NCBI GenBank assembly: GCA_029207755.1
Contig: JARCOQ010000005.1
Span: 61,143,414 to 61,207,413 of the forward strand
Direction of reading: 5' to 3'
Source: Chamaea fasciata
Taxonomy: Eukaryota > Chordata > Aves > Passeriformes > Sylviidae
DNA: 64,000 bases
Under the pieces are notes generated by a model, which was not told the origin of the DNA, searched no databases, and worked only from the letters and a program-made list of their open reading frames with translations. How positions within the stretch are numbered: the stretch's first letter is position 1; each line of letters begins with the position of its first letter. Positions 45,301 to 57,752 of this stretch are shown piece by piece. Position numbers and translations under genes: made by a program.

Positions 45301-48300
45301 TGTATATTTAGTTATTTAATCAGGCTAAATTATTCCTTCTCTCCTCACCCACAGTTAGATCATGGCACAAAATTAAGCACAGCCTTTCATTCCACCTCTT
45401 CTTGCCTCTCTGTTTGACCTAGACTTTGGGGAGCCATTAAGTTGTCTGAGATATTGATTTAATAAGGGCAGGAAAATGAAAAAGGACAAAGAGACACCTG
45501 ACTAATTGGCATTTCCAAGAGTTTCTTGCAATCAGCCAGTGGGGATTTTATAAGGTATGAAGTATTTGCTTTCACATAAATTTCTTCCACATTCTTTCTC
45601 TTATGTTTGCTGGGTAAACTTTCTGGAATAAAGTTCACATCTTCTTTGTAAGCTTTATACTTGGGAGGTAATTGAGTTGGCTCTTTGTTATGAGAGCATG
45701 TTCTCGTTTAATTGCACATATGTGTCTGTGAACACACCATCCCTGCTTCTCTCCTAAATTTGATTTGGAATGAATCCCATGAAAGGCTGTTTTCCAGCAT
45801 TAATGGATAAAAGGTCTTTACCAAGGGGAAAAGTATTCAAATATTAAATTTAATAAAGTTACATTTAAAAGCTACAGTTCTGAGAATAATTCCTTTCTCC
45901 CCACTGTGATTCAAGTATCTTCTACTGACTTTGTGATTTGTAACCAGTCGGTTTTTATTTCGGAAATAAGGCATAAGAAGATAACAAATGAGTGGTGTAT
46001 CAGTAACACATTTATACTGTTATGTCCTGCCTTGCCATGGTAAGCAACAATGCAAAACTTTGGGAAGAGAAGATCCTTACAGGAGATGAAAATAAACACT
46101 GTGGTAAACTTTCTCTCATTTCTGGACTTCAGGTGCTGACCTTAAGGTAGTGATGCAAGCAAATATAAATCTTCTACATGTTGCTGTCAGGAATAGCAGA
46201 GCAAAGTGCTTGGAGGGAGGTGATGTGAGGGCCTGCAGATCTGTCCCTCAGGCTGAGTAGTCACATTACTCAAACCATGTTAAGCAGCACAGATAAGGTA
46301 AACTATACTTTGCAATGCAGTGCATCAGTTTGATACATGATTGTCCTGTGGGCTTTTTATCATTTTCAATTAATTTGGATTTTATTGTATGCCAAGACTT
46401 AACAACTCATTGTTATGAGCTGACAAGCTGATCTTTTTATTCAATTTAAACTTAGCATTTGTTTAATACTAAGTCAGATAAAATTGCCAAGAAGTGAGTT
46501 CTGCTTGAAAAAGGACGTCAAGATTAGGGTCAGCTGATTTCTTTGTCATCCCTTGGCTGTTAAAAAAATGCACTGTTCCATTTCCTGGAGAATTCAGTGT
46601 CATTTAATCAAAGCCCAGTCTCTTCAGGAGCAGCAAATTTCCATGTTTTCTATGTCTCAGGGTACCAATAAACTGGTACTAGTTGGAATTAATTAATTAA
46701 AGAATTGGAAAGTAGTATCTTCTGAAGATGAGGACCATCTTTTATAGTAGTCAGCTCTAACAAGATCTGGGGTTGTAACTATAGGATAGGCCATAAGGAG
46801 AAAAATATTTATTCATGTCTGTCTTTCAAGGTGTTGGGATTTATGTGCTGGACTAGTTCATGCCTTCTTTGAATCCTGGCTTATATCTGAGTTCTGTGTC
46901 CATGGTCATGAAATAGCTACTGCCATAAGAGCTGAGGTATGAGTAAGAAAGATATGGCACAGATATGGCAAGAATATCTAATATTCTTTTTTTATCCAGG
47001 TTTATCCAGGTGGAGCCTATCAAAATTTTGCTTCTTAACTTTCAGCTTTGACAAACAATTGGAGTTTGTGCAATATTTCAGTACCTCTGAAGTGTCTACT
47101 ATATATGGAAGTATTTTTAAATTTTGGTCAGAAATAAACTAAAAATGGACATTTTCAGTCAAAGATGATACACTGAAGTGTTCAGGTGCTCTGAGTTGTA
47201 TCAAAAACCAGGGGGTTTTCCCCCCTGAATTATTTTCCATGGGCACATTTCTGCTTTAATTTGCTGACAAATTTTTGATATGCATAACTAAGAGCAATAT
47301 CAGCCAAGTGACCTATACATGGACTTAGCACAATTGTTGACCTTGCATCAGAAAGGGAATCAATTTGGGAACCACTGTCTTACCTAGACAGAGAAAAAAA
47401 CCCAGAATTGAGGTTATATACTCTGCCTGAGCAGCCCTGGGATGGCATAGCTCCAGGACAGCAGCAGATGCAATAGAGTTCTCCAGAACTCATCTTAAAG
47501 TTGCAGGGACTAGGCCTTTTCTTTCTCCTGGACTCATTTTCATAAGCTTGATAAAGCTGTTAATATTCATCTTGTTTGAACTGGCCACAGTTCTGTTTCA
47601 TCAGAGGAGGCATCCAAAGAACAAGATTTGTTCTTCCCTTTTCCAGTGACTGCAGAAGGGCCAAGACAATCCAAACAGTGTCAGCCTAGTCACAGAGAAT
47701 ATCAGATCATCAGGTTCCTGAAACCCAACAGTTTTCATCCAGAGGGTGATGAAGATGGGCCAGATGCTTAGCAAGGGCAAATCCACACTGCATCACTGAT
47801 TTTGACAGATCAATGTCAATTTTAGCCAGTGAAGAATCACTTGTTCATCTGAACATCTTGTTCAGTGCTATCAGTACCAACACGGAGATGCAGTAAGGAA
47901 TGTCAATTCAGAACACAAGGCAAAACAGAGGGTCTGCTTATCTGCTAGGCAGTGCACACCTTGTAATTTATGCAGTGCAAAGCCCAGTAATAGAGCTGGC
48001 GAGCCAAGTAATTCCTGATAACCGCACCTCCTGGAATTCTGTAGTGCCATGGATAATAAATCTCAGTGATGGCACAAAGCTAAGCTGGGAAAAAATTAAG
48101 TCAGCCACTCGGGCAGCTGAACAGCAGTCTCAGCTGTGCTGATTCACCCAGAATGATGCACTCCACGGGGTTTTCACCGCCTAAACAGATGTTCCCCTAG
48201 TACAGGATGCTTTCCATTTTTGTATTGTTCATGCTGGATTTGTGTGTTGCAGATCAGATCTTCAGCTGCTGTAACCAGACCTGTCTAGTCAAAGGCTGTC

Positions 48301-50770
48301 AGGACAAGGCTGACGCTCCCAGACCCCATCTCCCACTTCCGTCTGCGGTGTTGGCTCCCCGGCTGCTGGGGCTTCGCCAGCTGCCTGGCGGGCCCGGGCT
48401 GGAGCAGAGCCACGCTGCTGTGCTGCATGTGGCACTGTGTCTCCAGACAAGCTAGCCTGTCCCAGGTGTCAGGAACATTTTTCCCAGCTGCTGAAATGGC
48501 TGGGACGGTGGGATTGCACAGCTGGTTCCATGTGGCCTCAGTGCCCTGAAAGTCAGTGCGGCACTGGGGGGCAGGACAGTGAGAAATGCCCCTTTGCAAT
48601 ACATCCATACAGATATTGCTGTCTAAGCATCTGCTAGCTTTATTATTTTGGCTCTTCAACATTCAAGTTGATCATGCCCAGACAGTCTTTTGTCCTGCTT
48701 AGCTCTGCAAAGAAGACATAGCCTTTAAAAAAAAAGGTTTTTTTAACAAGTGGGCAAGTAGTGCATGCTGAAACAGAAGAGAATGAGGGATGGCACTAAA
48801 ATTACTGGGCAGGTAATATTGCTATGGCTCATTGAATTTATCCTACATAATCACCAACTTTCACTTCGTTCCATCTCATGAGAATGATTTTGTATTTCAA
48901 AGTTTCACAGAATAGCCTGATACTTTCCCTTCACAGTACTATGTTGGATCATTGCTGAGAGGTGGAAGGAGTGGAAGAGGATCATGCAGTTTAACTCTTA
49001 ATGCAAGTGTGAGACTGTACAATGCCAAGTACACTGAAGTACTAATTCCTGTGTGATTACCACTGCAATACAATAAATAGCATTAGTCTTTACACAGTAG
49101 CAATTCCAGATTTCTGTCCGTTTAGGAGCAATGCCTTTTAAGTCAATGGCATAGCAGTCTCTTCTCGCTTTGGACTGTGCTGCTGGATATCAGAGAGGTC
49201 TAGTCTGCTAGACTAGAAAGAGTTAGGCCTGTTGGGTCCACCTTAACCTTATACAGAGCATGTGGACCAAGATAATCTTGTGTGGGTAGAAAGTGCCGGC
49301 ACAAATTCTGAACAAAATTTGAAAGTGCTATTCTTAAACTTGGCAAAACATACTTGAAGGTGTTTATGTGTGTGGAACCAAATGAAGATCTTTATGCTCA
49401 GTCTTGGAAATCAGCTGAAATGCAAGCTGAAGACTCACCCCTGAGTTTCAGTGTCATGAGAAGAAGGATATGCCGCCTATATCATACAGAAGAAAGGCAG
49501 AAATCTACATAGATGTGAAACTATTAGTAGTCAGTATTTAGTAGTGGCTATCATACAGTGAGAGATACTGGGATTTTCCCCAGCCTAGACATGGGGACTA
49601 GGAGGGTTTAAGAGAGGAATGAGTTGCCTCTTAGAGTGCCATGATCACCAGCAGATGCTGCCTCAGCTGGTTGCCACTGTAGCACTAAATGCAAGCTGTC
49701 AAGTGTCCTGACCAGGGACTAACGTGCCAGCATGGCGTTTGTTGTTAGGCCAAGGCTTTTGCTAACAAGATCAAAGCATAAAGTTACTGTAAGACGAGGA
49801 TTAGACCACTGACACCCTTGCTTCTGCTTTGACTATTAACCCATTGGGAGGGGAGCTGTGGAGGAAAGTTCTTGCACATGATATCAGTGGAAAGTCTCTT
49901 TTCCCCACTACTGTATTAGATACCTTTCTGGCTTCAATGAATCCCAAAACTCGAAGGAAGATTGGATCACAATTGCAAGGACACATCTGCTCTGTATAAG
50001 CCAAGGAAAGCCATTAATCATTCAAGATTTGCTGAAGTGTTTGTGAACTGAGCACTCCTGAACCAGAACAGAATTTCTAGAGAAACCTGAGCCCAGGTAA
50101 GTTTTCTTTTGTTGATTATTTGTGGAAGTTACTTTGCACCAACATCCAATTTAAGTAAGTTCTTCCTGGTCAGCCTATCTGTAGCCATCTCCTACAGAAA
50201 ATGGAACCTCCTCCTACCATGCAGTGATAGCAATAAGGGTAGCACTTGATGGTACCTACAAGACTGATGAAATGAACAGTGAATACAGTATCTATGAGTT
50301 TCATTGAATCTCATCTCACTTATTGATGTGACTGGTCACCATAGAAAATGTTCAGAAGGGATATTGGTCTTTATAAAAATCAGCCTTTTCCTGTGCTAGT
50401 TTTTCTAGTCTCCTTTTGGTTTAAAGAAAAACACAGAACCTCTTAATTAGTTGGAGGAGAAAGTAAAAATCATCATATTCCACTCAAATGAAGATTCTGG
50501 AGAACTAAAATTTCCATGTCATTACAAGAAGATAAGCAATATCTTTCTGCAGTGTGCAGCAGCACTCTTATTTAACTTACAATAATAGAACTGAAGCTCC
50601 TTAAAAGTTATTTTTAGCTTGGATATTCAACAAGGTTCTTCTTCTGTAATTATATACCCATTATGTGTCCCACACTGACAGATGCTGACAAGTAGGAAAT
50701 TAAATAGTAAAGCCAGTGACCATCTTCCATTAGAAAGGAAAAAATGAGGCAATTATAGCCACACATTCAG
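42306..50770. other. Unique noncoding sequence, no gene proven
   Basis: AT-rich single-copy DNA. Frames are short; the longest are 125 codons on the minus strand (48285-48662) and 116 codons on the plus strand (44683-45033), neither with a domain I recognise. A small GC-rich patch with about eight CpGs lies at about 48310-48410. A 10-base unit (TTTATCCAGG) is duplicated at 46991-47010. The stretch 42900-44680 shows nothing beyond AT-rich unique sequence. Confidence 0.6.
48207..48455 (+). other. Short ORF with signal-peptide-like N terminus
   Basis: An 82-codon frame from an ATG with A at -3. The first 15 residues (MLSIFVLFMLDLCVA) are hydrophobic, with small residues before a possible cleavage site. 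They are followed by a short cysteine-rich piece with an N-glycosylation sequon (CCNQTC, residues about 21-26). The remainder is Pro/Leu/Ala-rich, from a local GC-rich patch. A splice-acceptor-like TTGTGTGTTGCAG ends inside the frame near 48252, which argues against a simple intact gene. No family is recognised. Hydrophobic starts arise readily from T-rich DNA, so this is probably a chance frame. Confidence 0.1.
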
Positions 50771-52110
50771 AGATTTTTAAAGCCAGGATAGGTTAAGGTT
50801 GTCCTCTAGTCCAACGTCCTGTATGGCATATCTACAAATCTTATTGCAGCACCTCATACATTTTCCCATTCATAATAATGGACATCTTTTAGCCTTTCTG
50901 TGACGACTGTGAGATAGACAATTCATTCTGTTCAATCCTTATGGCCTTCACAGCTGAGAAAAAATATATGCCCTAAACTTGAATTTTTCCAGCTTTGGCT
51001 TCTTCTGCCTAATGGATTTTATTATGCCTTTTACACTAAATATGACACCTACAGTTAAAAATTTCTTTCTCATAGTTGTAATAGTTACTCTACCATCTGG
51101 GTGCCTGTGAGCTGTGATCATATTACTTCTTAAACTTCTCTGAGATAAATCAGATTAAACTTCTTTAGTCTCAGTCTGATTTCCAGACCACAGATCATTC
51201 TTGTAGCTCTTTTCTGAATCCTTTCCAAATCTTGAATGCATTTTGTAAAGTTTGGATGCCAGAACTGCATGTGGTATTTCAACAATATTCTCACTAGGGC
51301 TATTCACTGACTCTTTCAAACTCCCCTGTTTATTTATCTAAGGATCAGAATTGCTCTGGAGGGTCATGTTCAGCTGATTATCTAATATGACCATGAAGTT
51401 TTTGCAAAGTTAATTATATCTGAATCACTGGTTATAGCTTTAAGTGTGACAGAAAGCTTTTGTTGCAAGATGTATGACTCACATTCAGTTCTGAAAATGC
51501 AAGTAATAGAAATGACAAGGAATTAATCCTTATAAAAAAGTTGTTCCCCCATCACTTTTATCATCTTACATCCCTTTGGTGTTGTCTCAAACGTCTACCA
51601 CAGTTGTTTTATTTTTGTCTGAACTGTTGGTGTGTAACAGGAGTAGCTGACATGAAGAATAAAACCCCTCTAGACTCCAGATGGAATACCTCGCTTAATG
51701 AGAGTGATTCTGCTTAAAATAAATCCAGAAATATATTCATTAGACAGCTTTTAAGCCATTTGACAGTAATGGATTGTTATGTGGGAGCAAGTTAAACACC
51801 TTATAAGATCTAAATATTTTTCCTTATTCCATCTACTCCTGTCAGCCAAGCTAGCAAACTTCACCAAGACTGTAATCAAGTCCTGCAGGTTTACAAATGT
51901 TGTTCTTAATGACTCCTATTTAACATCTTTGCTAATTGCCAGTGGAACAGTAATTATCAAGGGAGATTCTGAATATATCATCCTGCTTCCTTCTGAATCT
52001 AAACCAGAAACATTTGTCAAGTATTTCTCCATTTCCCACATTATGATTGATAATTTTGCTATTCTTTACTAGTATTGGATCCATCCCATACAATCCAAAA
52101 TCAACTTTTC
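50771..52110 (-). mobile_element. Ancient CR1 LINE, degraded, minus strand
   Basis: On the plus strand this reads as the complement of an old amniote CR1, starting at the 3' end: CTCTAGTCCAACGTCCTGTA (about 50804). Next come GTAGCTCTTTTCTGAATCC and CCAGAACTGCATG...GTATTTCAAC (51200-51290), then CCCCTGTTTATTTATCTAAGGATC and TCATGTTCAGCTGATTATC (51326-51385). Much further along come TATTTAACATCTTTGCT...GCCAGTGGAACAG (51915-51950) and ATTATGATTGATAATTTTGC (52040-52060). In the intact element the last pair lies well over 1 kb beyond the first group, so part of the middle is deleted or unrecognisable (about 51480-51860). It is 5'-truncated, with no intact reverse transcriptase. The 97-codon plus-strand frame at 51779-52072 is an antisense artefact. 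Confidence 0.75.
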
Positions 52111-52775
52111 CACCTGAAAATGATGCTTCTCTGGAACTTGTTAAGAGAATGTTTCTGTTTCAACTGCAACATTGGCAGAAAATCTTCCTAGTTTGGTAGG
52201 GAAATTGCAGGAAAGGAGAACACAAGTCCTACTCTGGAGATGCCTGACGTCAACTTTTCAGCTTTCTCCAGTTCTGGTGGGAGACACTCTGTGTGGGGGC
52301 CTCCATGATGAGGTGTGGGGAACAGACACACTTATGCATCACTTCACATGATGATTCTAGCATGCTGGCTGGATGTCCCTCTGATTCTTTAGCCTTCTGA
52401 TGACTGTTTACATATTTCTAGTGGAGTCTCTCACAAATGTAACATAAACAAGTACATTGTTTTCATTCCAGTCTGTGATGGACTGGTGAACTGACCACTA
52501 GGGTCAGAAAGGTGTTCCTCTCATCTACCAATCCTTGACCAAACTCCAAATCCTATTTAAATCACAAATGATAATAAACTTCCTCTTTCTCTGCTCACCT
52601 CTGAACCTGAGTGAGTGTGGTTCTTTCCTGTCCCTAATGGCGACAGCTGGATAGGTGTCTTTCGACAGGTTTCCTTTCAGAGCAAAGGCCACAGAAGAGG
52701 CAGTTCCCCCAGAACTGGCTGAGTGCTTCAGCCTCCCTCCCACGCCTGTGTCACGTGTGAGAGTTGATCGATCTG
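52111..52775. other. Noncoding spacer between CR1 and inverted repeat
   Basis: No gene is seen. The right-hand part (about 52540-52775) may belong to the flank of the old inverted-repeat element that follows, but I cannot fix that boundary. Confidence 0.5.
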
Positions 52776-52980
52776 CCAGTGGTTAGGAGGTTTCCCTGGG
52801 AAGTGCATCCCCAGGTTCAAGTCCTTGCTCTGATTTGGAGTGGGTCCCTGGCTGCCAAGCTGCACAGGCCATTTCTCTTTCTTCCAGTGAATACTTAATT
52901 GAAATCAGCTTCAAATCAGACAGAGCAAGAACTTGAATCTGCAGCTCCCTTTTATCTCCCGGGAGCTTCCTAACCACTGG
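52776..52980. repeat. Old tRNA-like inverted repeat (palindromic element)
   Basis: Two imperfect inverted arms, 52776-52839 and 52911-52980, enclose a spacer of about 70 bases. The outer ends pair as CCAGTGGTTAGGA with TCCTAACCACTGG, a perfect 13-base match. Inner parts pair as GGTTCAAGTCCTTGCTCTG with CAGAGCAAGAACTTGAATC. Each arm contains an A-box-like TGGTTAGGAG and a B-box-like GGTTCAAGTCC, so each arm resembles a tRNA-derived unit. From memory, a similar palindromic repeat with GGTTCAAGTCCCTGCTCTG arms is dispersed in turtle and crocodilian genomes, but I cannot name its family. The 70-codon minus-strand frame here is a by-product. Confidence 0.8.
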
Positions 52981-55900
52981 ACTGCATACTCTCATTCTCT
53001 GTAGCTCTGTTCATATGTAATTATTTACATGGAGTGGAGAGGTTCCAAGAAGATGGAAGTAAGAGAGAGTTAACTAAAGGAGTGTGGGGGGCAGGGGAAA
53101 AACCTGGCCTTCTGGTGGGGGGAGTCCAAGCTGCCATGTCTGGCAGTGCTTGCGAGCTGGGAGCCAGGTTTTCCTCTGCAGGGGGGAATCACTGAGGCAC
53201 TGGCCTATTTGTTGCTTGTCCTCCATTCTCTTTCCTTTCTGGGCCTTACATATGAAAGTTTTGGAAATACAGTGGTTTTGTTCTGATAACCTAATGAAAA
53301 CAGATTTTAAATCTTAAACTAAAAACCCTCTTCCTTATTCCTCCTTCTGAATTGTGAAACAAAAAATTCTGGTTTCGTGGCCAGCCCTGAGTACCAAATC
53401 TAAGAGGAAGAACTTGCAACAGACTGATGAAGTCAAACCTGACAAAACCTGATTGTGCATTCCTTTCCCGTTTGTCAGTAGACTCTTCTCCCTAATAGAT
53501 AAAGACTATTCTCATACTTAGGTTGAGGTATATTCTTTCATTCATCCCCTTTAGTCATGCTGTGGAAACATGGCTCCTATTATTTCAGCCCAGCCCACTT
53601 CCCACAAGTCCTTGTTCCCAGCCTTGTGCCAGGTCTCTTGCTGAAGGATAGATCAGAATATGTCACAGACAGTTGCTTAATAAAACACAAATCAAATCCA
53701 GCCCTTCTGTATCTTCATTATGCACCAACCACCTGGTTCAGACATGGGTAAACCTGCACTTTCTATTTTGAAGTGCTAGTTTTAGGAATCTCTCTGTAGA
53801 TTGTGGGGGACAAGAGACACTAGATGTGGAAGAGAAACAGCTTGAGGGCACCATGGTCTTCATTGATGGGTACTGGCAGGCCAGGTCTGTGGTGCATATC
53901 CACAGCTTTCATGCACTGATGCAGGTCAGCTCAGCCCAAAGGTGAGGCACCAGCCTCAAAGCCACTGACTGGGATACTGAGTAAACACACACAGTGCAGC
54001 ACTTTTCACATCACAACTGCAGCTCTCAATGTAGTAAAGTTGGATTAACACAGTGAAGAAAGAGAGCTTATTGCCAGAAACTTGAAACAGGGTGTTTGAG
54101 GCTCTCTCAAAGCAACACAAACCATCCTATGCAGTGGCTTCATTGACTTTTGGGACTTGCCATTATAGGTTACAGCTTTCATGTTTCACACTGCATTAAG
54201 GCTGCAAGCCTGTTCCTGTCCCTCTGTATTTTGAAGAATAATACCAAAGGTGTTCAGAGGTATTCAAAGTGCTGACAGCACTGGTCTACCTTGCCTATAG
54301 CAGAGACTGAAAGCACTGTGCTGGAAAATTTATCATACAGAGCTGCCCACCAGCAAATATCTGCAATAGGATCCGCATCAGTTCTTTCATTTTTATTTTT
54401 TTCTGCCTGCTTTATTCCTTCCCCAGGGTCTCTACTCTGTTCCCAAATGCATTTTCCTTGCTTATCCTTGTTCTACTAAATTGACTTGTACTAGTCTATA
54501 TAACTGAATTTTCAGTACCACATATACCTTTTGAACCTTTATTTTACATATGTCAAAAGATATTTTTCTCACAGAAATACTTCTTTTATTTTACATGGCT
54601 GATATTTCTATATTTAGAAATTTCTCTATATAGAAATTTTCTATATTTATTTCTATAAAATTGCTGAATCACACTTGGTAAGATGAGTTAAATGGATAGT
54701 TTTGAGTCTTCAGTGAAGAAACTACATTGAAAAGGAAAAGCTGTAATATCATATTTCTTAACTGTAGGGACATTTTCACTCACTCAAATCTGGCATTGCT
54801 TTTGAATAAATGCTGGTATAATGCTCTGGGCACAGTAGGTGGTGTGCATGATCCTTGGTGACAGGAGTGATGTTAACTGTGAAATTCATCTTGTCTGGTC
54901 CCATCTTGCATCCCTAAATATTCAGGACTGGAAACAGGCTTGCTTGGAGACAGTTATTTTAGCAGCAACACAGAAGGGTTGCCTTGTGAAAGCTTCCCTT
55001 ATTCTAAATGTCTCCATGCACCTTCAATATAGTGCGTAAGTTATGCTGCATCCACTGCAGGATGACTGGAAATCAACCCAAACCAAACAACTCAAACCTG
55101 GAGGTTGATTATTTGGTTCCAGGCATTGTATTATTACAGAGAAAGAAGCAAATGAAAATTTCAGTTTTGTGCTGAAGGCATCGTGTAGCCTGGTTAGTAG
55201 AAACCTTCAGTGCATAAATCAAAGCTTAGCTCAAGCAGCAGGTTAGCTTTGCCATTGAGTTTTAATGTTTATAAATGCTTTTTGCAGCTTAAATTAAGTC
55301 AGCCTCAATATTTATGGAACTGTGGAAGTGCTGAGTCAAAAGCATTCACATTAATAAGGAAGTGCTGGGAACCACTGGGTTGATGCCAGTGTCGACCACT
55401 ATTATTAAGCTAAGAAGTTTTTGGCATGGTTGAGCTAGGGAAGATAATACCAGATTTATCTCTTGTGGATAGTCATTTGATTCATGGCTTCTGATTCATG
55501 TCTTTGTCTTGGACTGAAACCACCAACTTTCTTATCAACCAGCTAAGAAAAATTGATTTTTTTAGAAAGGTTTGACCACATTTGCAAGAAGGACCACTCA
55601 TTTATCAGGAATGTATCTTAGTGGCAGCCACTGCCTTACTGATACATAACTGGTTTGCATCTTGCTGGACACACCACCTCTGGCTGGTGAAAGTTTAAAT
55701 AGCGACATTTATTTCTCAGAGGCCCTGCACAGATTAGTGCAGCACTACAGATGGTCTCTTGTACCAAGGGCTACCTGGCAGAGATCGAGTGTCCACAACT
55801 CTGCCTTTTTTTCCATATGGTACTGCTAGGAAGATTTGGGATCCTGGGCAAATACAACAGTTCCTTTGCTTTGGTTGTCCCCAGGTGGTGCACTAAGAGA

Positions 55901-57423
55901 AAGATATCTCCCATGTATCTTTGGAGTTTCCTCATCAGAAAAATCTAAGAATATGAAAAGAAGTGGTTTCACCACTTTATGTAGTAGCTTTACATAAAAT
56001 AAAAATTTTAAACCTATGAAGTGACTGTTTTTCACTGTTGATGGTAATTATTATGAGCTCTTTTCCTTGGAATGGGAGATGTCTATTTATTTCTTAAAGT
56101 TGCTATAAGGCAGCTGCAGTTTCTGGGTGACAGGCAATCTACTCCTCCCTTTTGGATGCACCTCCATCATTGTCCACATGTGTTTTTCAGCAGACTCAGA
56201 GCTTTGTGGCAGGATGCAGTACAAGGTATTATTATTGCAGTCTTGTAATACTGCTATGATCACACGTGTCTGGGGCAGATGGAAGCTCTCTGAGGTTTTT
56301 CTATTCATGTTTTGAAGGTGGTATATTTCCTAACATAACATAATCTGCATGTCTCAGCCAGAAACACCCAAATGAGAAATTAGGAATATCAGTTTCACCT
56401 ACCCAAGCTGACTGAACAACCATTTAAAGCAAGTCTTATTGGTCACCCCATGGACCTGTAGAAAAGCACTTTCACAAGAAGACCCTAAAAGGCTCACTGA
56501 AACCTCAGGGATTTGTGTTTGTGTTCTTTTTCCACAGTGATACATACCATTTGGCTGAAGAAACTTGAAAACACAGTGGGTTTGGGCCTTCTTTATGCTT
56601 AATCCATCCTCAGGTCCCTCCACTCTGCCAGGAAGTTCCTGGGCAAATGGACTGTGTGTCAGATGAGCACGGAAAGGGCATAAACTTTATTGTTGTGAAT
56701 TTTAAGCAGAGATTTGTTTGGAAAGGGAGAAAGCCCAGTGTTCTGGGGAGAACAAAAATGAGGTTTTGGTGAAATGCTATTTGCCGCAATTACAGGGGAA
56801 GATTTTTGGGGTTGGGTTCAGCTGTTGTGTGGATGGGTGCAAGTACAGGCTAACTGCTGATTACAGCAGAGTCATGCCAAAATGCCTCAGCTTATGAGAC
56901 TGTACAGCTTCACTTTCAGCCTTTTTATTCCTGCTCATGGCAGGCTACTTCTTCTCTTCTTTCAGCTTTCTCTTGCTAATGCTTGTGATGAACAATCGTC
57001 TGCTCCTTGTAATTGGAAGGGCATTACAAGCCCTGGGTACCATTGTTGTGGTAAACCACTTCCTTGCCATGGCTCTTATGTCCTTGCTTTTTAGGAACAG
57101 AATAAGCTCTGTTTGGCATCTGAAAATAACCATCTGAAAATGGCATCTGAAAAATAACATCAAGTTTCTGCATCTGTCCAACTGAGCATTTGCAGGGTCT
57201 GTTGTGCAGATGCATTTAACCTGGCCTGGCACCAGGAACATTATCTCTGCCCCTAGAATGGCCTGGGATGTAACTGAATGTCAACTCCCCATACATTATG
57301 CAGACTCAAGCAGACTACTGCACTTTGCCACAAGCTTGTATTGCCTACTCACTCTAAAAAGAAAAGCTAGGATTTTGCTTTGTGAAACTTATCACACCCC
57401 TTACAATGCAAATCATGCAACAG
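52981..57423. other. Unique noncoding sequence
   Basis: No gene is recognised. The first 80 bases or so may be the outer flank of the inverted-repeat element. AT-rich short hairpins lie at 54601-54656. The hydrophobic 66-codon frame at 56937-57137 has no signature beyond Leu/Val richness and competes with a 98-codon minus-strand frame. Three copies of CATCTGAAAAT-like units occur at 57117-57154. Confidence 0.6.
54601..54656. repeat. AT-rich cluster of short inverted repeats
   Basis: TTTCTATATTTAGAAA-type words recur in alternating orientation. One clear hairpin has arms AAATTTCT (54618-54625) and AGAAATTT (54632-54639) around a 6-base loop. The cluster is about 90 percent A+T and probably simple low-complexity sequence. 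Confidence 0.6.
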
Positions 57424-57752
57424 AAACACGGAACAGGCTGGGTTGGAAGGGACCTCAAAGATGATCTAGTTCCAAGCCCCCTACCATGGACAGCCACATC
57501 TTCCATTAGATCAGGTAGCTCAAAACCCCATTCAACCAGGTCTTGAGCACTTCCAGGGAAGAGGCATTCACCACTTTCCTGGACAGCCTACTTCAGTGCT
57601 TGAAAACCCTTTTGGTGAAGAAATTTTTCCTAATACCCAAACTAAAACCCCCCTGATGTGACTTAAGGCCATTTTCTCTTGTCCTATTGCCTGTCATTTG
57701 GCAGAAGCGACTGAACCCCACCTCACTAAAACCTCTTTCAGGTTCTTGTTAG
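57424..57752 (-). mobile_element. CR1 LINE 3' end, bird type, minus strand
   Basis: This is the clearest mobile element in the window. On the plus strand it reads as the complement of a typical avian CR1 tail. GGGTTGGAAGGGACCTCAAA and GATGATCTAGTTCCAAGCCC (57440-57479) come first, then CCATGGACAGCCACATCTTC, TAGATCAGGTAGCTCAAAAC and CTTGAGCACTTCCAGGGA. TGGTGAAGAAATTTTTCCTA, CTTGTCCTATTGCCTGTCA and ACTGAACCCCACCTCACTAA follow. It ends near 57752 after CCTCTTTCAGGTTCTTGTTA. Length is about 330 bases, 5'-truncated, covering the 3' untranslated region and possibly the very end of ORF2. It is less diverged than the other copies, so probably the youngest insertion here. Confidence 0.95.

Noticed and set aside
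51779..52072. 97-codon plus-strand frame that looks hydrophobic and protein-like
   Set aside because: It lies antisense within the degraded CR1 fragment.
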